Source: Pyrenula massariospora
Lineage: Eukaryota > Ascomycota > Eurotiomycetes > Pyrenulales > Pyrenulaceae
NCBI GenBank assembly: GCA_021030905.1
Contig: JAGFMI010000007.1
Coordinates: 1,302,001 to 1,366,000, forward strand
Length of the DNA: 64,000 bases
Reading direction: 5' to 3'
Shown here: piece after piece, positions 34,301 through 46,227 of the stretch
Numbering within the stretch: position 1 is the stretch's first letter
How the letters are laid out: the number at the start of each line of letters is the position of its first letter
The notes under the pieces: generated by a model
What the model was told of the DNA's origin: nothing
What the model saw: only the letters and a program-made list of their open reading frames with translations
Database searches by the model: none
Position numbers and translations under genes: made by a program

Positions 34301-37300
34301 CACAAAGATGTTGGTGCCATTTGTACAATAGCCTCCTGAAGTCTTCAAAATTTAGAAATGTATCGGGCTTGCCGTCGGTGGTCAATCTCGTCGCAAAACC
34401 TGGCAGATGCCGTCCAGACCCATAAGCTTCCTTTTCATATGTAGGTTTCTTTTCATGCCAACGATTCAAATCTCTCAAGATCTCCATAAGAAACCTACCA
34501 AAATTGTCTGCCTCTTTTGAAGTGCACATAAACATCAGTGAGGTGAGACGACTCTCTCTGAAAAGCTGATCATAGAATCCAAGCGTGCGAAAGCCAGGAG
34601 TGCCAGAGGTCTGCATAAATTTGAGAAGCCTGAAGCAGAACACTGCATCTAATGGTGAGAGTAGTATCCGGGGGAGAAAGCAGTGTTCCATCAGTGCCGT
34701 GTTTAGGATTTCCACATTATTTTGGACAGGTCTGAACCAATGATCTTTCTCTTTGAGAAGGCGGTTCTTGCATTCTCCATACGCCTTGAGATGCTGACGA
34801 TTCTCTGCGAGCAAACGGTCCGAAAGTTCCTGCAGACGTTTCTTCTCTTCTTCCTTTCTCCTGGTCGCTGCAACACTGACGTCTGCCCTATTCCCTCCAA
34901 TGAGCACTATTTGTTTATTTTGCCTCGATATTTCGTCCTCATACGCTTTCCCAGGAATCAGAATGTCATACAAGGCAAGCTGCCAAAATGTAACATAGAA
35001 AGGAAGTCCTATAACGTCTGAGACCTCTCCGGAGACCCAAGACTGCAATGCATCCATGACGCCTTGCAAGATTGGATGCCATTGGAACGATTCTGCGTTT
35101 TGAGAGTCCGGAGAAGATCGCTGTGAGACAATAGAGCCATTGCGCTCTTGATCGTCTCCTATGTCAGCGCTAGCTCCCTTTGATTCTTCAGCTTCAGCCT
35201 CACCATCATCCTTATCTCCTGTATCGAGGCCATTTGTCATTTCAACGTCCCTATGAACATCGGTCAATGTCTCCTCAGCTTTCAGTCTCTCAGCATTTTC
35301 GCGCATGTCTTTATCCACTTCGACCATCTGTCGAACGATCGTCGGTCTGCTGATCCAAAAGGCGATCTCTGGTTGAATCCCATATTCTATGATCAAGCCG
35401 ACAGCGTCAGGAATGAGTGTTTTGAATTCTTCCAGAGAAACGTTAGTGCGCAGCAAATCTAGATACTGCGTCAAAACACGATGAATCTCATCAAAAATAT
35501 TGCCTAGGATTTTCAACGGCGCGTTGCTGTCTTCCATCTTGAAAACACATGTGCGCCTCTCTTGGGCAATGGAAAGTAGAAGTTGGCCAGCAAGACCTGA
35601 TGCCTTCAATGATTTGATGAGGCGGCGCGAGGTCGTTTTGGATTCATGCCGCTTATCTAGCAGCTGAAGAACAGTTTGAGACTGGAGAAGCTCACCACCT
35701 CCCATGGCTAGGATTTGTGACTCGTTGTAATTTGTATCGGTTACGATGCCCGCCATGGACAGGATAACCTGCTCAAGCAGAATCAGATCTGTCGAATTTC
35801 CTTTCTTCAGTTGATCTGCAACGTATTGTAAAACGGGTGTGGGATCAAGCACTGAATAGCGCTTGAACGCGCGGCTTGCAAAGTATGCTAACGCGCCGAG
35901 CCATTTGCTTGTCAGCAACCCTGATTCTTGCACCCTACTTCTACCTGCACGGCTAAGAGCACTGATCAGACACCAGGTGAGAACATCGTACCCGAGATCA
36001 GTGAAATAGCGAGCACCTTCAACGAAGACTTCCGCAAGATTGTCGTAAGCCTCGATCTGACTGATCGCAACCGTTGTAACAACATGCGGGTTTGCACAGG
36101 CAATTTTGGCGAGAGTTCGTGCGATGGGCCGGATGTTGGTCTTACTCAAACGTTTCAGAGTGTCTCTTGTTTCTGCTTTCGCTAGATTGAAAGCAAACTT
36201 CACGTCTGGATTCGGGTGATTCGAGCTCGAAAACCATTCAGAATAGATGGCGTACCGTGTCTCGATGGGGTATCTCCTCAAAAGGCCGAATACCTCGTTG
36301 ACAATTCCAGGGTTAGCTTTTGTCAAGCTTAGTGCAGGTATAAGTAAGCGGCGGCATAGCTTAAGCCACCGGTGTTTGTTAGCCTCAGATTCATCTTCTG
36401 TAAGGCTTTGCACACCAATACGAGCCAATTTGAAAACTAAGCTGCAATCATGACCAATCTTCACGCCGGAAAGAGCACCAAAGGTGTCAAGCAAAGTGAA
36501 TATGTCATCAATCGATTGACAGATCGGGACATTGTCAGACCAGTCATCCCAGTAGAAACGGTAGTCGGTGCCTTCAACACCAGCATCCTCGCGATCAAGC
36601 TGAGCCCATCGTAGGGTTCTGCGAGCGCTTGCATTAGTAAGCCTGATCTGCCCTTTGGGTATTCCTGGAACATCGGTGTCCACTACACGTCTCTGCACGT
36701 GTATTCTCCGCTGGCTGGGGAGCGGTCTTGTGGAATTGTAGATTTTGCTTATCGAATGATGGATGACCCTGTGTATGAACTCTAGGAGGTCCGGGTAGAG
36801 ATCAAGCATCCAGGGGAATTTGCCGAGGATGAAAAGAGACTCGGGAAGAGCACCAATAGCCAACAGACTCTTGAGTAGAGGTACTTTTTGGTCTGCCGGA
36901 TCTGGCAATACATCTCTCGTCTCAGATGTCACGCTCTTTTCAATTTCTTTAGATGGAGTAGCGGCTCTTTCAGTAACGTCCCGCAAGCGATTGGGCAAAG
37001 GCTGCGTGTCATCAGCCAGCGCACCAGCCATGAGTAGTGCATTCTTCGCGCCGGCTCCGGGGCGAGCAGCGCGTTCTCGTTCTTCCCGTTCTTTTTCCTT
37101 CTCCGCTTTTAATGAATCCATTTCGTCGTCAGATCGCCATACATGTGGATAGAGGTCTTTGAGGGATATGAATCCAATCTTGATCAACAATGCCGAAAGG
37201 TATATGAGATTGTCTGGTAGAATGTCATTGGTATTCCGGGCAGGTGACGATGAGTAGAATCGAAGTTTAAATCCTAAGAGTTGTGCGGCATCACGGTTTC

Positions 37301-38726
37301 CTTTCGGGGGAATGGTATTAGTTCCCTCGATCCAATTGACTAGTGCATCGCCATGGTCTGCACTTCCAAGCTGAGAAAGCAATCGTTCCTTTTGCTCGCC
37401 ATTCATTGGTGGACGGGAGATTTCGAAGAACGCTTGGAGACCCACATCACTCGCTCGGTGCCAGAATGCTACATCTCGCTGTTCAGTTAAACTTTGAGTG
37501 GCGAGTCTTTGATCATCTGTCATGTTGAATCCCTGGAACCCAGGTGCGGCCCATTGCGGAAGACCACCGATGTTTGAGATAAGATGTCCAACGCGGTCAC
37601 CATTCTCGTCGCGAGGCCACCACGGGCTTAGACGAAGAAATTTGACGAAGAATCGATACTGCTTCACAAGTACCGCTCCAAACACATCAAGCACCACGTC
37701 GAGTGTCCGACCTACATCCAGATCAAACGCGCCGATCATTGCTTTGACTCTTTGGACAGTGTCCTCAACAACTTCTCTTGTCGGAGGCTCACTGTCACTC
37801 GTTGTAAACAATTCAGTCATGAGCTTCGCGAAACCTTCTGACTCCTCTCGAAGTAGGTTGAAGTTTGCCTGCCGATACAGGAGATTTGTTTGCTTTCGAA
37901 TGCCCATACGCGCAAAAGTGTCTCGAATTAGACCGATCTTTTGCAGTACTGAAGCTTCTAGCTCTTCTCTTAGTATATGCAGCGGCACATCAGTGCTGGC
38001 TATGAAGAGGGGAAGATGTGGATTTGAAGCGTCGTCGTCTGTAACAATCGTTAGGGTATTGAGGAATAGTGCCTGAGCCTCTGTCGGTATAGCAGGTGCC
38101 TCTTCAGAATTCGACATCGAAGCATCGTTGTCTGGATCCTGAAGTTTGAGGACACTTTTAATAGCATCTCCAGCTCCATCAGGTGATATCCTGGTGTCAA
38201 GAACAGACCGGCTCAATTCCTGGAAGAGAGCACTCAACTGGATGTAGTCGCCATTTACGAGAGCTGAAGAGGCTAAAGCATGAAACTGCTGTCGGCCGTT
38301 CTCACTCCAGTGATCCGCGATGTGTGCAGTGATATATTCATAGTCGAACGCAGGAAATCTTTTAGGTGGCGGTGATGGGGAAGCAGGCTTTGGCGTTAGC
38401 TCTTGAGTTCTTCGAGTGGCTTCTTGCACTGGTTCGTTGGCAGCTTGGGCTGATATTGCGGTCGGCGTTGGAGGAGGAGGGCTTGTCTGCGACGAAGTGG
38501 TAGGGCTTTGCTGGTGATAGCCACCTCTTCCGCCTCGGCTAGGTTTTCTGCCACCTCGTCCTCGTCCTCTGTCTGAGTATTGGCCGTGCTCCTGAGATGG
38601 GCCATGGTTCGGTTGGGCAAGATTCAAATTTCCGGGGCGATGCGGCGACGGCCGTTGTCCTTCATAGCTGTGATCGCTGGAGAAGGTTCTGTCCCCGCGC
38701 TTCCGCTTCCCAGTCGTTGGCGGCAT
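31382..38726 (-). CDS. THO2: THO complex subunit 2
   Basis: Two exons (33961-38726 and 31382-33908, intron 52 nt) code 2430 residues. The start at 38726 gives MPPTTGKRKRGDRTFSSD, the usual fungal opening. THO2 is the large scaffold of the nuclear THO complex (with Hpr1, Mft1 and Thp2 in yeast), which couples transcription elongation to mRNP packaging and export and limits R-loops. The folded region runs to about residue 1500 and includes the Tho2 core, with QELSDRLLAENRQHLKAYG, EHCFLPRILLSPLDAVFC and MFMCTSKEADNFGRFLMEIL. The rest, including all of exon 2, is low-complexity, rich in Arg, Ser, Pro, Asp and Gly, ending SKRPRRGP; that tail is expected to bind RNA. An ATG a few bases upstream of the intron 3' end makes exon 2 look like a separate gene beginning MDSING, but TPT|INGDSS joins in frame across consensus borders. 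Confidence 0.93.
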
Positions 38727-39529
38727 CTTTATTATGCCCAAGCCAAGCGGCGGAAGGGACGGATAAAAAGGTCTGTATTGCGGCTCCCTTCATGGGTGGT
38801 AGTAGATCCACTGGTGGGTTGGTCGATGAAAGCTGGCGGGGTATCAGAGGTGAATGTGTGCCGGCAAGGGATTCAGAGCCTCCCTTGACAGGCGAATCAT
38901 GAATAGGTCACGAAGAGCTTGCAGAGACGTATCGGTCACCAGAGAAGTATAGGTAGGTAAATGTTGTCTGCCTTGTTAGGGTTGTAGATAATGGAATCTG
39001 TAATGAGACTTTTGCGACCCGCGGAGCCGCGTCTTGGGCAATATTACCGCTAGTAATAATTAACCAGTTGACGCGCCAATTCTCCTCGCCTGGGCCGTCT
39101 TGCCATCAAGAAACAGAGCTAGAGCCTACAGCTACATTTGATAATGAGCTTGAATCCAGTCTACCTCTTCTATCGTTTCGATTCTCGTCTCTCTCATGGT
39201 ATTTGAGAGATAGTACGCCGAGGCCGCCGTAGTTGCATAGCCCACAGTGCCATTGAGGCAAGCAAATGCTTAAGTCGATGACTTTACAGGCGATCCCATT
39301 TTAGAGCACAATAATGGCTCATTCCCACGACGATTCTGAGGACCTGAGCTGTTGAAGATTAGCACTGTATCCCAAGAGGGTGCCAACCCGGCGATGCGTT
39401 TCGTCTACTAACGAGTAACAGTAACTTCTGTTCTGGAGTACCAGACTTGACCATTTCGAAAGGTCGTACAAATAGGGTTAACCATTTTCTTTGCAATTCT
39501 AGAGCTAATTCTCAGTTTATTTAAAACCT
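38727..39529. other. Intergenic, promoter side of THO2
   Basis: It contains the 5' flank of THO2 and the 3' flank of the F-box-like relic. No coding frame or RNA gene was recognised. Confidence 0.5.
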
Positions 39530-40495
39530 TTACACTTCTTCAACATCATCAAATTCCATCATGTCGAATATCTCCCGCCAAATCGTCTTAGCATCTTCCC
39601 CGTCCGAATCAAAACGATAACGAGACTTGAGAAGGGGGATCTCTTTCTAAATCAATTTAGTATTATACATCATGTTTACCAGATTCGAAGACTTACTATC
39701 TAAGAATGAGTGTAGTCCGGCATTCTGGAGCAGCTTCCCGCTCAGCTTGCACAACGTCTCGAAGTTCATCAGATGTGATAGCATGATAGCGCTGTGAGCT
39801 CATGACTAATTCACGAAACTCCTACTTGGCAACATTTATCGTATTTTCAATCACCTCCTCTATACCGCGACCAAGTTAATCCTCCTTTTTCACCTTGTGT
39901 TGCTACCTTGTGGCTTCGAACATCTCTTTGGGTCAAAGTTGCACGTCCTAGCCCATACCATACAATCTGCCAGAACGCTATGCTATCTAAAAGCTTGATC
40001 GCAGAGAAAAGGACACGTGTCTACAACACAGTTGCAGTGACGATGAACGATATCCGGTTCAAGGAGACCAAAAATGCCATTTGAATGAAAGTGCACCACT
40101 TTTTCTTGAATTTGCCATGTGTCTCGATGATCGCCTTCGCGAAGCTCGAGCGCAAGAAAATAGTTTGTACCAAAGATCTCAATAAAGCCCGAAGCACATA
40201 AAGAACGTTCGGCACTAGCCATGTCTTGGATAGATGTAGCGGTGAAGGAATGATGCCTATTTTGTTTTTCCTTTTTTTTTTTTGGTTTTTTTGGGACCCG
40301 GATAATGGTTGGGATCCTTTTCATTTCCCGTGCGAACGTCGCATGTAGTACTCACCAATATCTTGTGTAGAAATGTGGGAGAATAGAGACCATAGTCAAC
40401 GACATTGGCAACCAATTCATCAGCGGCTGTATCGGGAACTAGGCGTAGATCCTGCAATGAGTAGCTGTTCCAGCTTTCCCTTTTCGAAAGATTGC
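39530..40495 (-). pseudogene. Probable F-box protein relic
   Basis: Translated pieces on the minus strand read like an F-box protein: LSKRESWNSYSLQDLRLVPDTAADEL resembles the F-box core (YLSKRDLKNLRLVSK-type), followed by VVDYGLYSPTFL. A later piece (RYHAITSDELRDVVQAEREAAPECRTTLIL) and an ending IWREIFDMMEFDDVEEV followed by a stop at 39530-39532 have coding character. I could not join them: the GTAAGT donor near 39699 and the TTAG acceptor near 39621 combine to a stop codon, and the middle block (39983-40324) is open in two competing frames. There is also a 12-A run at about 40267-40280 (minus strand). It may be a decayed host gene or one whose splicing I failed to resolve. F-box proteins are SCF ubiquitin-ligase adaptors. 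Confidence 0.35.
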
Positions 40496-40821
40496 AATTA
40501 CTTCTACTGTTAAATTCCAGATCTTTACTTCACCTTTTGTGGGATTTTTTCGTTTTGAGGTGATTTGGTTCAAGGTTACCTGTTTCGTGGTGATTCGAGG
40601 TGAAGTAAACCTGGGAAACAGGTTGCCAGCCTTTACTCTGCCTCACCGACGCAAACTCCGTATAATGCTAGATAAAGTCGCAATTCCCTCCCACTAGATC
40701 TCTGCTGGGTCTTGATGCCACTCACCTCCCATGCAGATATCCGGGACTAGTCGTGACAACACCAAAATTCACATTTCATGATTGACATTTAGTCTCTGAT
40801 CCTGTTTAGCTCTGCTTGATC
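40496..40821. promoter_or_regulatory. Upstream region of the AAA+ gene with interleaved inverted repeats
   Basis: Two perfect inverted repeats interlock: TTTACTTCACCT (40524-40535) with AGGTGAAGTAAA (40598-40609), and ACCTGTTTC (40578-40586) with GAAACAGGT (40615-40623). GAGGTGA also recurs directly at about 40557 and 40597. The next start codon is about 200 bp downstream. Confidence 0.6.
40524..40623. repeat. Interleaved perfect inverted repeats (12 bp and 9 bp)
   Basis: The first arm of the 9-bp repeat lies within the loop of the 12-bp repeat and its second arm lies outside it, an arrangement that as RNA would form a pseudoknot rather than nested hairpins. The function is unknown; binding sites for a dimeric regulator are an alternative. 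Confidence 0.6.
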
Positions 40822-42870
40822 ATGGGTGTTCCTAATGAGATTGAGATACCTGCCAAAACGAAGCCATTTCTCAGCTCGACCTCCAATCAAGGAGCCATTG
40901 GCGCGATGAAAAACACGTCAGCGAAGGTGGTAACTAGCTCACAAGCCATTTTTCCAAAGGTGAAGCATGAGTTGTCTTCTTCCTTATCTTCCGGACAAGA
41001 TGCGATGATCAAGGTACCCGCGGAGAATGATGACGCAAAGGTATTCTTTCGTTGAAATGCTCTGAAAACTTGCTCATATTGATACCATTGCTAGTATCCC
41101 TTGCCTTTTGTGCTTCCTCGACTTACTTTGGACCCCGAAATGGCCGAAGATCCAGCACACTTCGTTCATCAAATCATTCAAAGTGGCATCTTTGTTCTGC
41201 GAGTTCTGGTGTGGATGGTACAAAGTGGGCAGGCGCCGGAAACAATCAAAGCTTACCTTGATGCTTGTGATCCCATGGTCGTCCGAAGAAAGATCAATAA
41301 TGGGTTCAACACTAGCAGAAAATTGATTATGCCGCTGCTCTTCTTCGCCGTTCAGAGAGGCTCTAAGAAGATCATAGAGACGCTGATCACGGCCGGGGCA
41401 ACCTTGTCGTGCACTTCTTGGCCATATAGTATTCCTTTACTAGGGTTCACTGTCATCTATTCGGCGACAGACAAGATCAATGTGACAGACATCTTCATTC
41501 TGCTGCTGTCTTTAGGAGCAGACCCGAATCAAATCCCGCCCGATATGTGGATGGGAGACTATATGGCTCCTCCGAGAAAAACTGCTCAGACAGATCAGGG
41601 ACCATCGAGTATTTTTAGCCAATGGTGTGTGTCATCGCTCCGGAGGATTGTTGCAGAGCACTTCAATCTCTCCCAGAGGTATGCATGCTACAAGGCTTCC
41701 CAAACGCGCCCAGCAAGTGGTCGTACCAAGCAGGCGGCTACCTTCTATAAATGTTCGAATCTGTTAAATGTTCGCTCGTACCTTGTTGGTCAGCAGCTTG
41801 CAACAAGAGCTCTTCAGGACCAAGTCATCTCGCACTTGGTGTTGGAGAGCGCAAAACCGCTAGTTTTGATCTTCACAGGATTGAGTGGTCATGGCAAGAC
41901 AGAACTGGCAAGATCCATGGGCAGACTTCTCGAATGTGACTTCATACATGTCGACTGCACGGAGATGAAGAATGAAACCGACCTTTTTGGACCAAAGCCT
42001 CCGTATGAGGGTCATCAACAGGGATCACCACTTAACAATCACCTTGCAAGAAACGATGGCCATCGCAACATTGTCTTCCTTGACGAGTTCGAGAAAACAA
42101 CAAAAGCTATTTGGCAACCATTCCTCCTTCCAATGGACACTGGCAAGTACCATGACCGCCGTAACGGCAAGGAGCTTGATTTGAGACAGACGATCTTCAT
42201 CTGCGCAACTAACCATGCCGAAGTCATCATTCAAAAGTTCTACTACGAACACTCTCCCATAAGCTCGAGCACCACCCAGGGGGCCGCGTATGATCGGTTC
42301 ACAGACAAACTCAGAGGATCATTCAAAGCGAAATTTGGGTGCCCACTCATAGGACGCGTGGATGCAATCATACCATTCTTTCCGTTTACAATTGAAGAGC
42401 AGGCTATCATCACCCACAGCTTTTTACTCAAAGGCATAAGAAAAGCTCGGCAATCCGTTGACCCAGTCGACGGCCCGGTATTTGGAAACATCCATCTACA
42501 CATTGAGGATGATGGTGCTCTTTGCACGGCACTGGCCAATCGAGATTTTGATCCTGAGCTGGGCGCTCGATCTTTGGAGAGATCCGTCACCAGAAATGTT
42601 CTCACTCCATTGGTCAACCTCTATCTCGAAGGCGATGAGCCTATTGCAGCAGCGCAACCCACAGATCGGTCCCGCAGGCAGTGTTCAGTTAAGGTCGAAT
42701 CCGATGAAACTGGTTATGAGAAGATTGTCGTCGACAATACCGGGTCGATTGAGTTGCAGTCAGACAATTATGAGTGGATGGAAGAGCTTTTTCTTGACCC
42801 AGACTCAAACCCAATTCAGCACAGAGCCGAGCCAGCGATAACACTGCCAGACGGGCGCTACTGCGATTGA
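40822..42870 (+). CDS. ClpB-type AAA+ ATPase with ankyrin-like region (CLPB/SKD3-like layout)
   Basis: Two exons (40822-41040 and 41095-42870, intron 54 nt) code 664 residues. The first 75 are low-complexity with no mitochondrial presequence character. An ankyrin-like region lies at about 150-220 (PLLFFAVQRGSKKIIETLI with AGA turn; DIFILLLSLGADPNQ). One AAA+ module of the ClpB second-domain type follows: Walker A GLSGHGKT (335-342), Walker B IVFLDE (399-404), sensor 1 ICATN (442-446), the arginine-finger position in GRVDAIIPF (R494), and sensor 2 in LGARSLERSV (R565). All catalytic positions look intact. A 90-residue acidic tail ends the protein. A single ClpB module behind ankyrin repeats is the layout of the animal disaggregase CLPB/SKD3; here the location is probably not mitochondrial. 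Remodelling of protein aggregates or complexes is the family-level expectation. Confidence 0.88.
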
Positions 42871-43222
42871 GGGGGGCATTATTAACGGAGAACCTACCTC
42901 GTATTGAATCCATCCTTTTCGTGCAAGTGATTCGCTTCCTCCATTTCATTACCTACTCCGAGCGTACAAGGCTGTGTGTTAGACGTCGGGACGCATCTCA
43001 TTATTTGCATTGCCACCCAGCCGGCGCACAACAGGTGGGCCAGGACTTCTGACTGTAGTCTCTGTGGGAAACCGATAATTAGCTTGAAGCTGTAGGGGAG
43101 TTTATGATCTCGTTGGTATAGCGTAAAGCACAATTTAAGCATCACTGTAGGCTTTACATCTTGATCTTCACTCTCAATATATCTATTGGGATAAGCACAA
43201 GCAGTCAGATTAAAGACATACA
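42871..43222. other. Intergenic between convergent 3' ends
   Basis: A 350-bp spacer separates the AAA+ gene and the epimerase-like gene. Nothing recognisable was seen. Confidence 0.5.
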
Positions 43223-44378
43223 TTACACGGCAACGGTTTCAGCATGCCCCTTGATCAGACCCAGCTTTGTCGCTTCAGCGTCGATGCTGACTGGTAGAGT
43301 CTCTAAAAGGGATGGTCTATGGGGTTTCCAGCCGAGCAATTTTTTGGCTCGAATAGATGTCCCTCGAGAATTAGTACCGACATAGTATTTGAATCTTGGA
43401 GCAAATTTGTCCACATCCGCAATAGGAATGCTTTCCACAGTGTCAGCAGCAATCAAACCCTTCTGATGCGCAACTTTGGTCACTTGTCGAAATACGTCGC
43501 CCCAGACAAAAGGGCCGTTCTCCGCAAAATAATATCCTTCGCTATCCCAGGTTGCCTTTCCACCTCCAGAGGTAGCAGCTTCGCCAAGTAGAAGGTAAAG
43601 ATCGGAGAGGTCGTGCACGTGAATCTGGGTCCAGACATTCTCACCAGCGCCAAGTAAGAAGCCTTTCTTCTGCGTGAGAATTTGACGGATCGTTTCAGGA
43701 GCCTGGATAGATACTTGATTGTCCGGACCCCTGCCCTCACCATAGATGGTCGGGGGGCAGACAATTGCAGTCTTTACCGAAGCTGGATTGGAAGCCGAGG
43801 CAGCTAGGACTATCTTGTCGACATTTCGGTGGATTGCCCTGTCAGGGATAGATGTGAGCTCCTGGATACCGTCCCAGTCGTCGAATTGTCGTTCAAGTCG
43901 TTGACCAAAGGCATCTTTATCGAGGGTCTCCCACGTCAGAATGCCTGTGCCTGAGGTGTGGATCCACCAGGCAGGCCGATCGCTAGGATGAGCAGCTGCA
44001 CCCTTGGCGATAGCTTCGGCAGATGCCACGTGATCGCAATTGGCAAAATCTGTGAGTAAAAGGTCATGTCAGTAGCAGCGGGCCCGCGAAAGCAGGGGCT
44101 CACCAACGGTAAATAATATCCGCCTTTTTGGCCTCCTCTTCGATGAGGTCTGTAGAGTCGAGATCTCCGTAAACCAACCGAACCTTTGGATACCGGCTGG
44201 CAACCTTTGCTCCTTTCGAAGTATTCCTCACGAGACTGGTGATCTCCCAATCGGGATGTTTTTGGACTATTTCGTGCAATGCATCACCTCCGATGTAACC
44301 GGTGGCTCCCGTTCTGCGCCTAATAAGGTATGGAAACTATAAGAATGGGTATTCTTACACGAAGATCTTCGGAGACAT
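43223..44378 (-). CDS. NAD-dependent epimerase/dehydratase-like extended SDR
   Basis: Three exons (44359-44378, 44108-44313, 43223-44049; introns 45 and 58 nt) code 350 residues. The nucleotide-binding motif TGATGYIGG (residues 8-16) is split by the first intron. A DLDS acidic segment follows the second strand, and YHFANCDHVASAEAIAKG comes from the second junction. Later landmarks are PPTIYGEGRGPDNQ and the substrate-site-like block NVWTQIHVHDLSDLYLLL. A YxxxK catalytic pair is not evident where extended SDRs usually have it (the region reads HTSGTGILTW), so a reductase or a regulatory dinucleotide-binding role are both open. The second donor was placed at GTTGGT because the downstream GTGAGC would create a stop. 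The cytosolic substrate is unknown. Confidence 0.88.
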
Positions 44379-45030
44379 TGTGACCAGTGATCCTTGGACA
44401 GAGGCACACCACGGGAAAAGGCTCTAGAGCGACAGTTGTATTGAACAGAGAGGTAAGGAGAAACCACTTAGCACGAGTAACGATTGGAATTTCTTCAGTT
44501 GCTGTACGTGTGATTGCCAGGCCGGCTAATTGAGTCTTTCTGAGGGCCGATTCAGCAAAAGTTCTTGGGTGAGGAACATGAATTTGGGCTTTCGAAACAG
44601 AAGATTTCTTATGTCTGTGGAGGGGTGAGATTTGTCATCAACGGATGCGTGGGAGGTTGTTAGGGAGTGCGGAGAGCGCTGTCAAATGTCGGAGAAACGC
44701 GAGTCTTTTGATTCCATCAGGGAGCACGACTTATTGTCCACTCCCAGTCATACCAAAGAGCTTCGAGTCATGACAGAGGTGCTCAAACCTCTCGTCACTG
44801 TTGTGCCCATGGCTGTCCTCTTTGGACGTGCGATTTCCGGTCAAAGGGGAGATGTAGCAACGACTAAGGAACGTGTCACAGGGCACGCGCGTTGTAAAGT
44901 CAAAACAGATTGATTTTATGATGCAATCGCGAGAGAGAATTGGAAACATCAGCTTTGGACATTGTAGAATCGTGCGATACTGGCGATGGAACGTCAGCAA
45001 TCAGTAGCTGCACCTTTCCTTTTGTCAAGA
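44379..45030. other. Divergent intergenic region between SDR and GFA-like genes
   Basis: The 650 bp contain the promoters of both neighbours. A 93-codon plus frame at 44632-44913 has no recognisable domain. No RNA gene was seen. Confidence 0.5.
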
Positions 45031-45460
45031 TGCCCAAAATTTGGTGAGCTGCTGGGTGACACTCTATTACATCTTGACATATTGAACAATAGCTGGATCG
45101 AAATATCTATCTCGCGTTGCCGCTATACATCAGCTTCCCGGCAATCATCCCGCGGTTGAAGTCAGCTGTGATTTGGGCCTTTTCAAATTCACTTGCGAAG
45201 CCAGTCCCCACGGAGCCGTTGCGTGTTGTCACTGCTTAACTTGCCAGAAAATCACACGGAGCCTATTCCACACTGCCATCCCGTTGACGACTTCTGCCGT
45301 GCAATGGCTTAACTCCCCGCCCACCGTCTTCACGGACAGCAATCTCGCCGAGAGGTGCCATTGCTCCCAATGCGGCTCGACCGTGGGCATGCGCTACTAT
45401 TGCCTTCCAAATACACTGTACCTTTCCGTATCTCTGGTCGATTATCCCGCGAACCTTTGA
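45031..45460 (+). CDS. Small GFA/CENP-V-fold zinc protein, incomplete first Cys motif
   Basis: The main exon (45166-45460) codes the second half of a glutathione-dependent-formaldehyde-activating (GFA)-like fold: CEASPHGAVACCHCLTCQK is the CHCxxC site, LTTSAVQW marks the middle strand, and AERCHCSQCGSTVGMRY is the later CxxC site. The best start I can find is a 14-nt exon at 45031-45044 (MPKI) joined over a 121-nt intron, giving 102 residues beginning MPKICCDLGLFKFTCEASP. Normal family members are about 130 residues and begin with a CxCG motif; here CCDLG stands in its place, so one zinc site may be altered or the true 5' exon lies elsewhere. Enzymatic function is not established for most fungal members. 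Confidence 0.65.
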
Positions 45461-46227
45461 AGCGACCCAAAATTCGCATTTTCCTGTCCGAATGCCCATG
45501 ATGGTATGGTGTCTCGGAAGACGATTTCAAACGGTACGATGCTTTCGATCCACATCTTCAATATCACGCAGACCATTTTAAAAAGAAAAGGGTTCAGCAT
45601 GAACATACTGTCCCGCGATCGAGAATGCCTAAATCGAAGGCTTAGCCTCCGAGTTCCTGCTGCCTACGCTGACCCTACTTCGATTGAGGCTCCATGTAGG
45701 TACGTCAATGTAAGTCGTGTATGTCCTCGAATGCGTTCTCCCTGGCGTTGTTCTCTGGTAGGATATCCACCTGGTTCAATCGTCACTCGCTGGTAACCCG
45801 ACAGTGACGTTCCGCAGGCGGTTGCCGTGATACAGGAATATTCCGAATTGCCGGTGAGAAGATTTCCATTTTGCGGGCATGTGAAAGCGTCGGTCAATCG
45901 TGCTTGCCTTGGGTAGTGCGACCTGTGTCGCGGTTTCCTTGACCTCCCTCACGTCGTATATTTGCCAGGCTTGGCGGCCTGATGTCGTCCCTCACCCACC
46001 CGCTTCTCCATTCCCCTTATTCACTCTTCGGAGCCTTGTCACTAGAAAATATCCAAGTTCCTCACGTCTCCTATAGCCCCCAACGACTCACCTCTGCCCA
46101 CTTCCACCAAGAATCTTCAGAAACCCACTTGGCGGCCGACATAAATCATTTGGAGTGACCCGCTCATGGCCATCAGCCACGCAGTTGCGGGTCGCCATTG
46201 ATAGCCAGCGACAACGGGCCCCTGGCT
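45461..46227. other. Intergenic, promoter side of the CCCH gene
   Basis: This contains the 3' flank of the GFA-like gene and the 5' region of the CCCH gene; a pyrimidine-rich plus-strand run lies at about 45984-46030. No coding frame with domain content was seen. A T-loop-like GGTTCAATC at about 45775 was examined and has no tRNA fold around it. Confidence 0.5.

Noticed and set aside
40260-40292. T-rich run as a retroelement poly-A tail
   Set aside because: No target-site duplication, internal promoter or element body was seen next to it; it lies inside the F-box-like relic.
45760-45840. Possible tRNA around a GGTTCAATC motif
   Set aside because: No matching acceptor, D or anticodon stems could be drawn around it.
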